This document shows positions 12,120 through 23,072 of a DNA stretch of 64,000 nt, piece by piece. Below the pieces are notes generated by a model, which saw only the letters and a program-made list of their open reading frames with translations, ran no database searches and had not been told where the DNA came from. The stretch comes from Pollenia angustigena (lineage: Eukaryota; Arthropoda; Insecta; Diptera; Polleniidae): positions 318,648,709-318,712,708 of the forward strand of contig OV884056.1 in assembly GCA_930367215.1 (NCBI GenBank). Direction: 5' to 3'. Position 1 is the stretch's first letter, and every line of letters begins with the position of its first letter. A program made the translations under genes and the position numbers.

Positions 12120-12964
12120 TAAAAGCCATATAATTTACAATTAAAAACTGAGACGAACAATACAAACTTATGATTATAAAAACTAAAATTTATTCGAATA
12201 ATTCTTTGAGGTGATTCATCGGTAGTGTGCATTTTCTCTTAACAAGAGTTTCATTTATCATTGAAGAATGAGCAAATATTGCTAATATTCTTGCTAAAAC
12301 ATATAAAAATTTAAAAAAAATGTGATGTGTATTTAGTTTTGCGGGCTACTGTATGTATGTATGTGTGAATGGATATGTATTTTGTTTGTATTGTAAACAA
12401 ATATTAATTTCAATAAGAATAATGAATGGGGTTAACAACAAATTGGAGCAATGTGTTGATTTCTCACAATGTTGTCAATTTAGGCATTTAGTAGCGAAAT
12501 TTGGTTGTAGTTGTTGTAACAGCATAAGCAATAAACAAAATTTAATCGCGCGGTTCTGTTATTGCTGGTTCAGTATTACAAGCCAGTTAAAAATGTTTAA
12601 GTGTTGATCCAGAAACGCCAGCACGTCCTTGTATGTCACATGTGATCAAAATTTCAGCAACAAAGTTTTATGTAATACATAGAACAAATTTATTAACGTT
12701 TAACCGTAATTTTTAAAATTCTGTTAGGATCTTGAATTACACCACTATAAGTGCACAGGGTATTATGTGTCCGTGGTGATGTGTGTAACAAGGGAATTCA
12801 ATTAATCGATGTTTTAATAAGATTTAGTTTAAATGTGCTAAATTCCCAATTCTGTTTTGTTTTAATCGATTAATCGCGCGAATAATAACCCGAGGTAAAA
12901 ATTTAATCGAATAATTTAATATTATTCAGTTAATCAAATAATTTTAATTTAGCCTAGTTCTTGC
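12120..12964. other. Intergenic DNA, no gene recognised
   Basis: The 84-codon ORF at 12353-12607 is Cys-rich by chance and lacks any motif; a TATG microsatellite lies at 12350. No element boundaries are seen. Confidence 0.45.
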
Positions 12965-13876
12965 ACTGAAAGAATTTTCTTCGCAATACCAATGAATTTT
13001 TGCATTAATCCCATAAAAAATTGCATTAAAAAGGAACATATGCAGCGCTTCGTTGGATCGATGAAACCTGTTTCATTAAAAGGATTTAATATAACATTAC
13101 ATTAGATCTATGAATATTATTCATTGGATGAATACTTTCAATAAAGTAAAAAAATTTTTTATTTTTTTTTAATTATTTTATTTTTATTTTTTCTTATTTT
13201 ATTTTACTTTATTTTATTTTTTATTTTTTTTCTGTCTCTTCGATTCGATCGCGCAACCTCGGTGCTGATAGACTAGCTCGCTACCTCGCTAGTCTACCGG
13301 GGCAGTGTAGTTTTTGTATTAAAAAACTATGTTTTTTACTCAATTAAGAGTGTAAATATGAGATTAAATTGTCCATAATAACAATAACAACGTTGATTGA
13401 AAGTTTTTGTTTCATTACTATAATGACATTTTTATTGTCATAATGAAAATTTAAATTTATGAAGGCAATTATTGAAATATGTTGCTTTTATAAAAAAAAT
13501 TTTTGATTTAATAAATTTAATGGAATACATGTAACATTCGATGTATGATATTATTAAATCTTACATTTTTTAATTAACAATTAAACATTTTTTAAGGAAA
13601 CTATAATTTTGTATTAATTTATGAATATAGTTATGTTTGTATATTGTTTTTTTATGTTCCCAATTAAAATTTTTTGTTTAACTTGGACAAACTTAAGTTT
13701 TCATATATCCAATGAAAATTTTTAACGTAATTACGAAATCCAATGAAGCGATTTTAACGAAAATACTTCATTATAACTATGAAATTCCATTTAGACAATG
13801 AACATTTTCATTTACCCAAGGAAAGTTTTTTATGAAAATGATTCATTAAATATATGAAGCATTTTTCTTTCAGTGT
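12965..13876. mobile_element. TIR element with CACTGAAAGAA ends
   Basis: CACTGAAAGAA begins the left end and TTCTTTCAGTG closes the right. The interior holds many degenerate copies of an (A)CAATGAAAATTTT motif and a GC-richer island at 13237-13310 (GGTGCTGATAGACTAGCTCG) resembling an inverted tRNA-type A/B-box head. There is no transposase ORF and no convincing target duplication. Confidence 0.55.
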
Positions 13877-13906
13877 GGTAGAATAAGTACAAGGTATAGT
13901 CATTAG

Positions 13907-14688
13907 CAGGGAAACCATAAATATGCAATTGCATGTTTTTCCTTGTGCGACCAATGATGGCACAAACAATATATTTATCCGTTTTAGAGCCTTTTATGAA
14001 TTTTGGCATAGATTTGTTAGTGCATATTTTTGCAGCATTTTTGTGCATAATTACGTTAAACGAGCATTTTTGCAGGATATTTTAAGTTTATAGCGCATAT
14101 TTTGACTTTTTAAGGCATATTTTTTTTAATGCAGAAAAAAAAATTTTTTTTTCGAAATTCTGTTACTCCAATTTCGCCATCTACATTTAATTTTTACTCT
14201 CAAATTATAAATGTTATGCGATGTGTATAATACATAGAAATGTAGACCAAACTTTTAGTTTACCGATCGACTCAAAATCGCTTTTTTAAGTAATCAAACG
14301 ATGTCCATCCGTCTGTCTGGCTGGTTCTCTATCCATGTTAACCTTGTGCACAAAGTACAAGTTCCAATTTTGTAGATGTGAAAATAATGAGAATCGGTCT
14401 ATAATTTCACATATTCCCCATAAAAACTTCTTTCTAAATAAGACTCTTTGTGTCAGTTTACGATGGTATTTCAATTAAATTTGCCCCAAAAATATTTTAC
14501 TATTTTAAGGTTTTTTTTTTTTTTTTTACAAATTTTGTTATTAAATTGTTGAATATTTTGTCTTCAAATTAGCAATTTTTGATTTTTGGGACATATTTTT
14601 AACATTTTTCAGGGCATATTTTCCAGTTTTTACTGCATATTTAATGCACATAAAACGTGTTTTTTAGAGCATATTTCTGGTTTCTCTT
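13907..14688. mobile_element. Non-autonomous hAT element, 782 bp
   Basis: Left end CAGGGAAACCATAAATATGC and the inverse of GCATATTTCTGGTTTCTCTT at the right are hAT-like TIRs. GTCATTAG (13899-13906) and GTCATTAA (14689-14696) form the 8 bp TSD. The element splits a MITE whose intact copy is at 11930-12119, so the empty site is visible in the same window. GCATATTT motifs crowd both ends, as in the elements at 17725 and 61309. Confidence 0.8.
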
Positions 14689-14696
14689 GTCATTAA

Positions 14697-15166
14697 AAAT
14701 TTTATTCTCAATTACAAAACCCATTTAACGTCAAAATATCTTTGTCCCCTAAATATAATACATTTACTATATTAAAATATAAGTTTAATTTTCATGACCC
14801 AAGTGCCAAACTTTTTTTATAAAGATATGTATATTCCATAAATTTTTATTTATAAAAAATCTTTTTATTGACATCACTCATTTGTTTATTTCACAAACAA
14901 ATACACATTATGTTAGAAAACAAACAATAGGTATGTAGGCGATAAGTCTATAACCTTTCTTTTTGTTTATCAGCCTATAATGCGTATAAATAAATGTATT
15001 GTTTGCAAGGTGACAAGTGTAAACAATGACCTGATATGACCAACTTGACTGTCAGTTTTCCTTATATTTTATGTAAACATCAAATCTACAGCTAATAGAT
15101 TTTTGGCTGCTTAACCAAAAAAATTACAAGTTCATCAAAAGAAATCACACCTTAAAAAAAATCGCA
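14697..15166. other. 5' flank of the second IR
   Basis: About 470 bp with the tail of the split MITE and then AT-rich DNA. The promoter of the IR at 15167 should lie here; no specific element was recognised. Confidence 0.4.
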
Positions 15167-17047
15167 ATGGAAACCGCTAGAAAATTTGGAACGATGATAA
15201 TTCTAATATTAATACAAATCAAAATTTTAAAAGTTGAAAGTTTTCAAATCAGCAACAAGTCTCTTAATATAATTCACGAACAAACATTAAATATAAACTG
15301 CATTCGAGTAGATGATATCTTAAACATTGACGAAATCGTCTTTAGGCTATTGCTAAACACAAAAATTCCCATGTTGATTTCAAGCAAAAGTACCAGTGAA
15401 AGCCAATTACAAACTTCTTTATGCCCGAATTTATTCGTGCAATTACATTCCACTGAAACCTTAGGAACAGTACTTGCAAATTTCGTCACTTACACAGGCA
15501 CAATGCTTATTTTATTAAGCCAAAAAATTGATTGGTACAATATAACCCAATTTAGCGAAAACTATTGGAACCTAAAAAGAATATACAAAGTCTTTTATAT
15601 TTCGGGTGAACATTTAAAGTTTTATCATCCGTTCATCATTGAGAATGATAAATATGGTGCTATGGTTGATGCCAGAGATCACAATATAAAAAACATATTT
15701 AAAAATTTACACGGCTATCCAATGCGTGTGTACGTATTCGATGCGGTATTTTCGGAAGTAAATGCAAAACAAGATGCATTTAATGTAACCAGTGTAAAAG
15801 GGGTAGATGCGAAAGCGGCGTACTTATTGGAAAAAATATTTAATTTTACAATGCAACTTCAATGGCCAGATGATAATTTCTTTGGGTATATAATTTACAT
15901 TTATATGTACATTATCTGAATGATTCTGATTTAAATAATTTTTATTTTTAGAGCTCGTTTGGAAAATGGTTCCTTTAATGGTGCCCTAGGTCGCTTGATT
16001 CGTTATGAAACCGATATAGTGATGACTGGTTTTTTCATTAAAGATTATCTTACACGAGATTTTCATTTTTCAGTTCCAGTTTATATGGACAAGCTCTGCT
16101 GTTATGTTATAAAATCGAAACGTATACCACAATCGTTTTTACCACTGTATGCTGTTAAAGAAAATCTTTGGCTTGCTTATATATCTGTAGGATTATTTTC
16201 ATCTTTTGTGTGGATGTTACTAAGACGCGTAAACGTATGCATAGACAGATATGCAAGAAAACAAATGACTTCCAGAAGAACACACTCTTCTTCACTACGT
16301 CTTCAATACTTTAGCGTTTTTACAGACACTTGGGTACTGTGGGCTCGCATGTCAATAGTACGTTTTCCACCCTACAATTCCGAAAGAATATTTGCAATAT
16401 CTCTGTGTTTAGTGAGTGTTATTATAGGAGCAATTTTAGAATCAAGTTTGGCAACAGTTTATATAAAGCCCCATTACTACAAGGACATCAACACTCTGGA
16501 GGAGTTAGAAAAGGCGAATTTAAAAATTTTGATTAAACACGCCGCCATGCGCGATGATTTATTTAGAGACCAAAATTCAAGCTTACACAACATTTTGGAT
16601 CAACGTGTAATGCTAGTTGGTGAGCCAGAAGAACGTTTGATTAGTACTATGTCTAAGCATGGAGGCTTTGTAGCAGTTACTCGCGAATCTTCGTTTCTTA
16701 TTGCAGATATATATTATTTCATTACAAAAAAAGTACACATAATACCCGAGTGCCCTAAAACTTATCACATTGCTTATTTATTTACAAAAAACTCTCCCTA
16801 TGAAGAATATTTTAATGAAGCTTTCCTACAGTTTTTAGCTGCAGGCCTTATAGAGCAATGGATTGATCAAACTAGACATCAAGCACAATGTCAAATTCAT
16901 AACTTTGAAGACTACATAGCTGAAAGTAGTTACCAATGGAAAGCTTTTCAAATTAGTGATTTACAATTGGCTTTTTATGTTTTAATATTGGGAAATATTT
17001 GCGCAGGTTTGTTATTTTTTGCTGAATATATCATGTTAAGCACTTAA
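15167..17047 (+). CDS. Divergent ionotropic receptor (IR), two exons
   Basis: Exons 15167-15885 and 15952-17047 give 604 aa. The 66 bp intron (TTTGG|GTATAT, TTTTTAG|AGCTCG) splits the same Gly codon as in the upstream IR. Start ATG at 15167 (CGCAATGG) precedes a hydrophobic leader (MIILILIQIKIL). S1 has GVDAKAAYLLEKIFNFTMQL; S1 continues with DIVMTGFFIKDYLTRDFHFS, where an Arg is kept close to the iGluR ligand-Arg position. M1 is about 312-331, the pore loop contains DTWVLWARMSIVRFPP, M2 is about 385-404 (ESSLATVYIKP), and M3 (about 580-604) ends the protein. As in other IRs this should be a membrane cation channel tuned to a chemical ligand, assembled with a co-receptor. It is in tandem with the 73-5718 gene, 9.4 kb apart and probably separately transcribed. 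Confidence 0.92.
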
Positions 17048-17724
17048 AAAATTGGGCAACTCCCTGACTACGTAAGAATGCAAAGCGTCAATTAAAGTCG
17101 TACATTAAAAATTAACTGTGTTTTTTTTAAATTTAAAACAAATATAAGAAAAAAAAATTTGTAATACATATAAGAAAGTGATATTATTTTTTTGTTTTTA
17201 ATTAAAAATGTAACAATATTTAAGCAATTCCACTTAGAAATATCGAACATGGCACAAACAAGTGAGAGGCAATTGGTAAGCTTTTTTTTAATTTAAAAAG
17301 GGAGAATCGTAGTCCAAAATATTATAACTTGGTTATCAGGTGTGTCAGAGAAACCAAATTCGTTCGAAAGTTAAAATGAGAACGCAAAATGCAAGAAACT
17401 TTCGTTATTAGTTCGTTTCAGAATAGGTGTGTTATTAATAATCCGAGAGCAGTAACACTAAAAAAGTTCAAAAATATTTTAAATGATAGAATCCTATTGA
17501 TTCTTAAGACTATTTCCGATGTGCGAAATAATTCTTTCTTTCGAACAATTACATTTTAAACAAAAACCAATTCTAAGAATTCTTTAGGGCATCGGAAATA
17601 GGCAGTAAGTTTTGTCTAAATAAGTTGGTAAACCTAGCAAATACAATTTTATTTCAAACAAGTTTTTTATTTATTTTCAAAAAGTTGCACTCTTGAGAAA
17701 AATCATGCATCCAAAAAATTATCA
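17048..17724. other. 3' flank of the second IR
   Basis: No ORF or element ends recognised. A degenerate inverted pair around 17505 and 17590 (GATTCTTAAGACTATTTCCGA versus TCTAAGAATTCTTTAGGGCATCGGAAATA) suggests a small fold-back. Confidence 0.35.
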
Positions 17725-17885
17725 CCACGGAAACCAGAAATATGCTTTAAAAAAGAGTTTTATGCGCATTTAATATGCAGTAAAAACTTGAAAATATGCT
17801 CTGAAAACTGTTAAAAATAAGCCCAAAAAATTTAAAATTGCTAATTTTAAAACAAAATATTCAACAATTTATTAAAAGTTCCATT
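17725..17885. mobile_element. Fragment of the 13907-type hAT, inverted
   Basis: GGAAACCAGAAATATGC and the following 150 bp read as the reverse complement of the right half of the element at 13907-14688 (GTTGAATATTTTG and TTTTTACTGCATATTTAATG in inverse). Only one terminus is present. Confidence 0.7.
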
Positions 17886-17982
17886 TAATAAAACAATCCT
17901 AAAATTATAATCGGTAAAGCCCAAACACCATAGTAATTATAGACGAATTTTTGAGATTTTTGGGCCGAATTCAATCTAAATA

Positions 17983-19419
17983 CAGTAATTTTGACTTAGC
18001 TGCACAATCTCCTTTGCACGATTTTTTGTGCAGGTAAATCAAAAATGCAGTTATCTTAAATGCATTTACCTGCCTTAATGTGCAGGTACACAATTGTGGT
18101 TAACTGCACAAAAGTGCAGCTAAAGTTAAAAGTTTGATTTAAAAGTAGAATAAAAAAATTATTTTATTAATATATAAATTTATATTTTATTTAAATTTAA
18201 TTTTAACCCAGCTAGCATTTTCAATTGTCTAGGAGTCTACTGGGAATATCACAAAGAGTGTTTTTGATCGTCGACGAGCTCATTTTTTAATTGTAGACAA
18301 TTCCTCGTACGGGAGAAAGTTTTACACGTGCTGATTCGTATGAGACATTCTTCCATAACGCAGCGAAAAACGCTTATATTAATCGTAAAGGGAATCGTTT
18401 ATGATGTATGTAGAGATTATCAAACGAGTCTTTCAAAAAACATGCCAAGAGTCGTATAAGACTCCTGTAGGTATTATTATACAACTCGTGAAATGCTCAG
18501 CCGTATGACTGAGCTACATAAATCAGGGCATCAAGTGTATTGTTCATGCCATAACTTATAATTTTCATACAATTTCTATAAAACAAACTTGAAGGTCGCG
18601 AAATCAACACCATCCTGTGGGAAAATCCGTTATTTACAGCTCCTTAGGCCGGTTTGTTTTATTAAAATTGAATTGGCAATAGCATTTTCATACTTCAAAA
18701 ACGGTCTTATTTAGGTAGCTTAGTAATTGTTGTACGACTCTTACAGAGAGTCCCAAAAGGTTCATTCCAAGATTTACAGACGAGCTTGTCAAATTCAAAT
18801 AAATTCAAAACAGATTTAGATTTTTTTGTTTGTCGTCAGATAATCATCAGAAGATTCTTTAAGGAGCTGTGTATTAAACATAATCGTCTAACAAACATTT
18901 TATACATGTAATTATGTTTATTTAATATAAAAGAAACTTTAACAAAAACAATGAGAATTCACAAAGAAACAAAAATGTATGGAAAAAAAACAAAATTATT
19001 GCGATTTATATTTTTATAAACAGCTTAAATGGGATATTTATGTGAAAAAGTGGCCACCATATATTTTTATGTGTGCAGCTAACTTTGATGTTTTGTATGA
19101 AAATATTTTAAAGCTGCCCAAAAATATGAAAAATGTGCAGGTATACAAAATGCACGTAAAAAAGGATTTTGAAGAATAATTCCAGAAAATATGTATTTTG
19201 GGCAGTTAAGTCAAAGTGCAGCTAACTTTGATTTTTTGTATGAAAATAATTTTAAATTGCCAAAAATTTTGTGCATTTATCTTAAATGTGCAGGTATAGA
19301 AAGTGCACTTAAAAAAGGAATATGTATGAAATTATAAAGAATAATTCCAAAAATTATCAATTTTGTTCAGTTAAGTCAAAAGTGCAAGTAAACAAAAGGC
19401 AGTTAAGTAAAAACTACTG
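17983..19419. mobile_element. pogo-like (Tc1/mariner superfamily) non-autonomous element
   Basis: CAGTAATTTTGACTTAGCTG at the left resembles the pogo terminus and matches the inverse of the right end (CAGTAGTTTTTACTTAACTG). TA lies on each side (17981-17982, 19420-19421). Both ends carry repeated GTGCAGCTAACTTTGA and TGTGCAGGTA subterminal motifs. The middle (18170-18960) is unrelated-looking and may be a nested insertion. No transposase survives. Confidence 0.7.
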
Positions 19420-19439
19420 TACCAACATAATAAGATGGT

Positions 19440-19720
19440 TAGCGAACACAAAGAGTCTTATTTGGAAAGAAGTTTTTATGGGGAATATACCATTTACATA
19501 GACTTGGTCCTTAGTACAATTAAAATGTATATCTACAAGATTGCAATTTGTACTTTGCGCACAAGGTTTATATAGATAGCACTATGCTAGTTGCAAAATT
19601 AGACCGTTTTTTTTTTTTTGGTTAGTTCTTGTTTTCGAGATATACCGTTATTTTGAAAATGGAAGAGGTTGCAACACATATATTCGCGTAACTCAAAAAC
19701 GGTTTAGATTATTAAAAAAA
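19440..19720. repeat. Dispersed repeat pieces (inverted to 14340-14460 and 50755-50870)
   Basis: 19440-19575 (CAAAGAGTCTTATTTGGAAA, AAGAAGTTTTTATGGGGAAT) is the inverse of 14340-14460; 19615-19700 (TTCGAGATATACCGTTATTT, CGTAACTCAAAAACGG) is the inverse of 50755-50870. Fragments of one or two unidentified elements. Confidence 0.55.
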
Positions 19721-21644
19721 CAAAAACTGAAATTTCGCAATAAAATTTCCTTTAAAACTTAGAAAAACCTTTTTTTAATATGAGCAGTCGTTTTAGAAAT
19801 ATAATTTTATTTTTGGAAAAAAAAAATAATTTTTTTATCAAAATGTCGAAATTTGTGTCTTTTAAAAATTCATAAAAAATTGGAAAATGAGGCTAGACTT
19901 ATCACTAGTAAATAGTAACTAGTTTTTTATCAGGCTACAGTTCGTTGTTTTTATCACTTTATTGAACCTATGAGACGTAGTATGTATGTATGTACGCATG
20001 TTATTTTAGATGACAGTTTTTAAAAATTGTGATCCTGATAAGCACCTTTCTGAAGGAACCAACGTAACAGGGACTAAAAGATATTTTATTGCAACTTTAG
20101 ATAATGTTCTTAATTGGATTTGATTCTCAACCCAAAAGGTAATCAATCTAGCGGACTTTTCCTCTAATGGTCGTTCATTGTTTTATCCTATGCTCACAAT
20201 TTATTTGATTTTTTTTACATTAAAAAATTTTTGACATTTCAGACCCTTTGTAAACATATAAAAATTTCGGCATAAAGGGGTTAAGTTAGCAGTAAAAAAA
20301 GCACAGCTAATCAATCCATACCACCTACCATTCTTGTTGTTTGTATTCATTGCTGTAATACAGCGCGAATTAATAATAGCAAGTAAAAACTTGCGGCAAA
20401 AAACTGTGTGTGTATGCATAGCTGCTGTAACATGTCTCATAGCTGTATTTTAAATAATAATAATACCGATATTGATATTTTTCCTATCGATATTTTCGAT
20501 AGTTTAAGACTATCGATAGTATCGATATTACTATCGATAGTTTCCCAGCACTAGCAAGGGGTATACTAAGTTTGTCGTTCCGTGTGAAACTTTTTTAATC
20601 ATCATCTCAGACCCTATAAAGTTTATATATATTCTGGGTCCTTGAGTAATTTTAAATCTATTAAACCATGTCCGTCTGTACGTTTTTTGGAAACACTCGC
20701 ACTTTTGAATACTCAAAAGAAAAGAACAACATTGGTGTCAAATTGTTTCTAGTTATCCTAAGCAAGAAATGCCATGTTTGCACGGCATTATGAATTACGT
20801 TGTAAGCTTTTTGAATTACGAATGCGGACTAGATACGTTATTCACAAGGCATATGCCTTGATATTCTTATATCAACAACTCCTCTTCTTACATTTATGAA
20901 AAATGGTTTGCTTTTTTGAATTAATACAAAAGCAAGCAACAATTTACAATCTCTCATTTTTTAACAATTCCAATTTTGTTTCCTTATTTGTTGTTTTAAA
21001 ATTTCACAAAAAACAACTTGTTTAAAATTTTATGTATTTTATGATTTGGGTTTTTTTTTTTGACAGCCTTCGATAAAAATTAATGATGACAATGATTTGA
21101 TTGTAGTTGGCATCAAGGTATATTTACACAAGGTAAACTCGTTGGCCCATATGTTTGTCAGCATTACCCCTAGTTGGAACATAAACGTCAAATTTCGTAT
21201 ATATGAGCCAAAATTTGTACATGTGTGCGTTAAATTGTTTTTGTTTTATATGAAGACAATTTTGACAAATAGGTTCCTTTTATAGAGCAGCATGTCTACA
21301 CTCCCAAATGAGTCAAAATATACCTTGGTTGGCATAGTAATTCAATATGAATTACGTACAAATGAGATAATTCGCTCTCAATGTTTTGTATGACGACCAA
21401 TGTAATTGGGCTGTGAATTACGAATAAGAGAGCGAATTACGAAAAAACATTGTCGTGCGAACATAGCAGGAAGTGAGTTCGACTGTAGTCAAAATAAAAT
21501 TTGTGTGTTGATTGCTACAGAGTCTTTTTCAATATCGAGAACCGTAATAAGGCTGATGGTCTTTGTATACCAAAATAAAACTTGAACACTTTTTTTTTGA
21601 ATTATTTCCTTAAAAGTGAAAAAATTCAAGGTTTTGAACAAAGT
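19721..21644. other. Intergenic DNA with ATCGATAG motif cluster
   Basis: No gene found. At 20465-20545 ATCGATA/TATCGATAG recurs about six times, the type of subterminal motif seen in hAT elements with TAGGGATG ends; no matching terminus was found nearby. The remaining ORFs are short and featureless. Confidence 0.4.
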
Positions 21645-21850
21645 CAACCTCTTCCAAAAAATCTGAAAAAAATCTCAAAAATACTTTACCCTATAAGCTT
21701 TTAAATTATGCTTGAGCCCCAATTTTTTTTTGGCCACACTAATGTACATTAGGGTGTCCCAATTTTTTTTTTGGCAGAGGCTCAAACATAATTTGAAAGC
21801 TTATAGGGTCCAGTATTTTTGAATTTTTTTTAGATTTTTAGGAAGAGGTT
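21645..21850. repeat. Palindromic element, arms of about 95 bp
   Basis: Left arm CAACCTCTTCCAAAAAATCT through GAGCCCCAATTTTTTTTTGG is mirrored by the right arm ending AGATTTTTAGGAAGAGGTTT; the centre is CACTAATGTACATTAGGGTG. It would form a long hairpin. Non-coding. Confidence 0.7.
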
Positions 21851-22363
21851 TAGAGGTCGCGCAAATCAAGTCTTTGTTAAAAATCTGGTTTTTTCAAACT
21901 TGACTCATAACTTTGTCAATAACCACGTTCATTTAATTTTTTGACCGAATATTTCTAAAGAAAATTTCCCAAACTTTATTTCCATATGCTTTAAGTTCCG
22001 GCAATATTTTTGTCCATTACGATTCGACATATTAAGTATATTTGTAATTTTTTAACAAATTCTGTAAAAAACGGTTTATTACTTTTCAAATTTATATGAA
22101 AAATATAAAAACTAGTGACGCGATTTTGAATACCGATAAGTTCTAAACAATTAAGAAAAACAAAAATGGAATTTTGTATTACAGTTTCCGAGTTACACTA
22201 TTTTTATAGTTTGTACCTTAAAAAATGGTGATACTTTTTTCGTTATAATTATTGTATGTTTCCATAAATTTTTATAGTTAGGTTTTATCATTAACTTCTG
22301 ACATTTATTGATCTAAATCGTTATACGCTGTCATTTTCACTTTCTATTTTATGTGTGTTCCAG

Positions 22364-23072
22364 GAGCTATTAATCGGGCTCGCTGGATGATGAAAATTAT
22401 ATATTCTTGGAAAATATGCATTTTCCGAAACCAGTTGCAATCTTATGTAGACAAATCAACAGTTGACGGCCTGCTTGAATTTAGTTCACTTATTTTAAGA
22501 ATATATATCAAATATTGGTACCTCTGCCAGTGCCCTCGATACGCTCCTCTCAATGATCTGAGCCTATTAAAGGAATTGGATAGTTATAAAATTATAACTA
22601 ACGCAGTTGCAAAAGCCTCGCTTAAAACTTTTCTAGGTCATCAGTGGTACTAAACTCCGAAATTGGCTGCCTCACCGTTTTTTGATGAACGTATCGACAC
22701 CAAAACTTTGCACTTAATGACAAAAAAACTTGCAGATGCTCCATTCAGCGATTATTAAGTAGCAAATGTAACTTTAACAGAAGAAAACTTGAGAAATAAA
22801 GAACTTCAACAATTAATTTCAAAAGCCAGTCTTACTTTTTTGAAGCATGCAATATTTCAATCGATTTTTTAAAAATAGATCCAGAGAATTGGAAAGCCAA
22901 CAAGTCATTTCAGGGGACAAAGAAAAAAGTTCAACAATTACAAGTGGTAAATGATGTGGCAGAACGAGGTGTGGCTTTGGTTAATACTTATATTAATGTC
23001 ACAGCTTCTGAAACTGATTACCAGAATTTATTGCAAGGTATAGAACTACATCGCAAGAACCTCAATAAATGA
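22364..23072 (+). pseudogene. Decayed repeat-associated gene, final exon
   Basis: An acceptor (GTGTGTTCCAG) precedes a frame reading PGAINRARWMMK, then APLNDLSLLKELDSYK and FLGHQWY; after a stop the frame continues TPKLAASPFFDERID, then shifts to KIDPENWKANKSFQG and QQLQVVNDVAERGVALVNTY, ending KNLNK. As I recall, this PGAxxxARWM...VVNDxAERGV pattern occurs in many-copy genes of unknown function in arthropod genomes, usually treated as transposon-borne. At least two stops and one frameshift make this copy dead. It is not part of an identifiable terminal-repeat element here. Confidence 0.6.
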
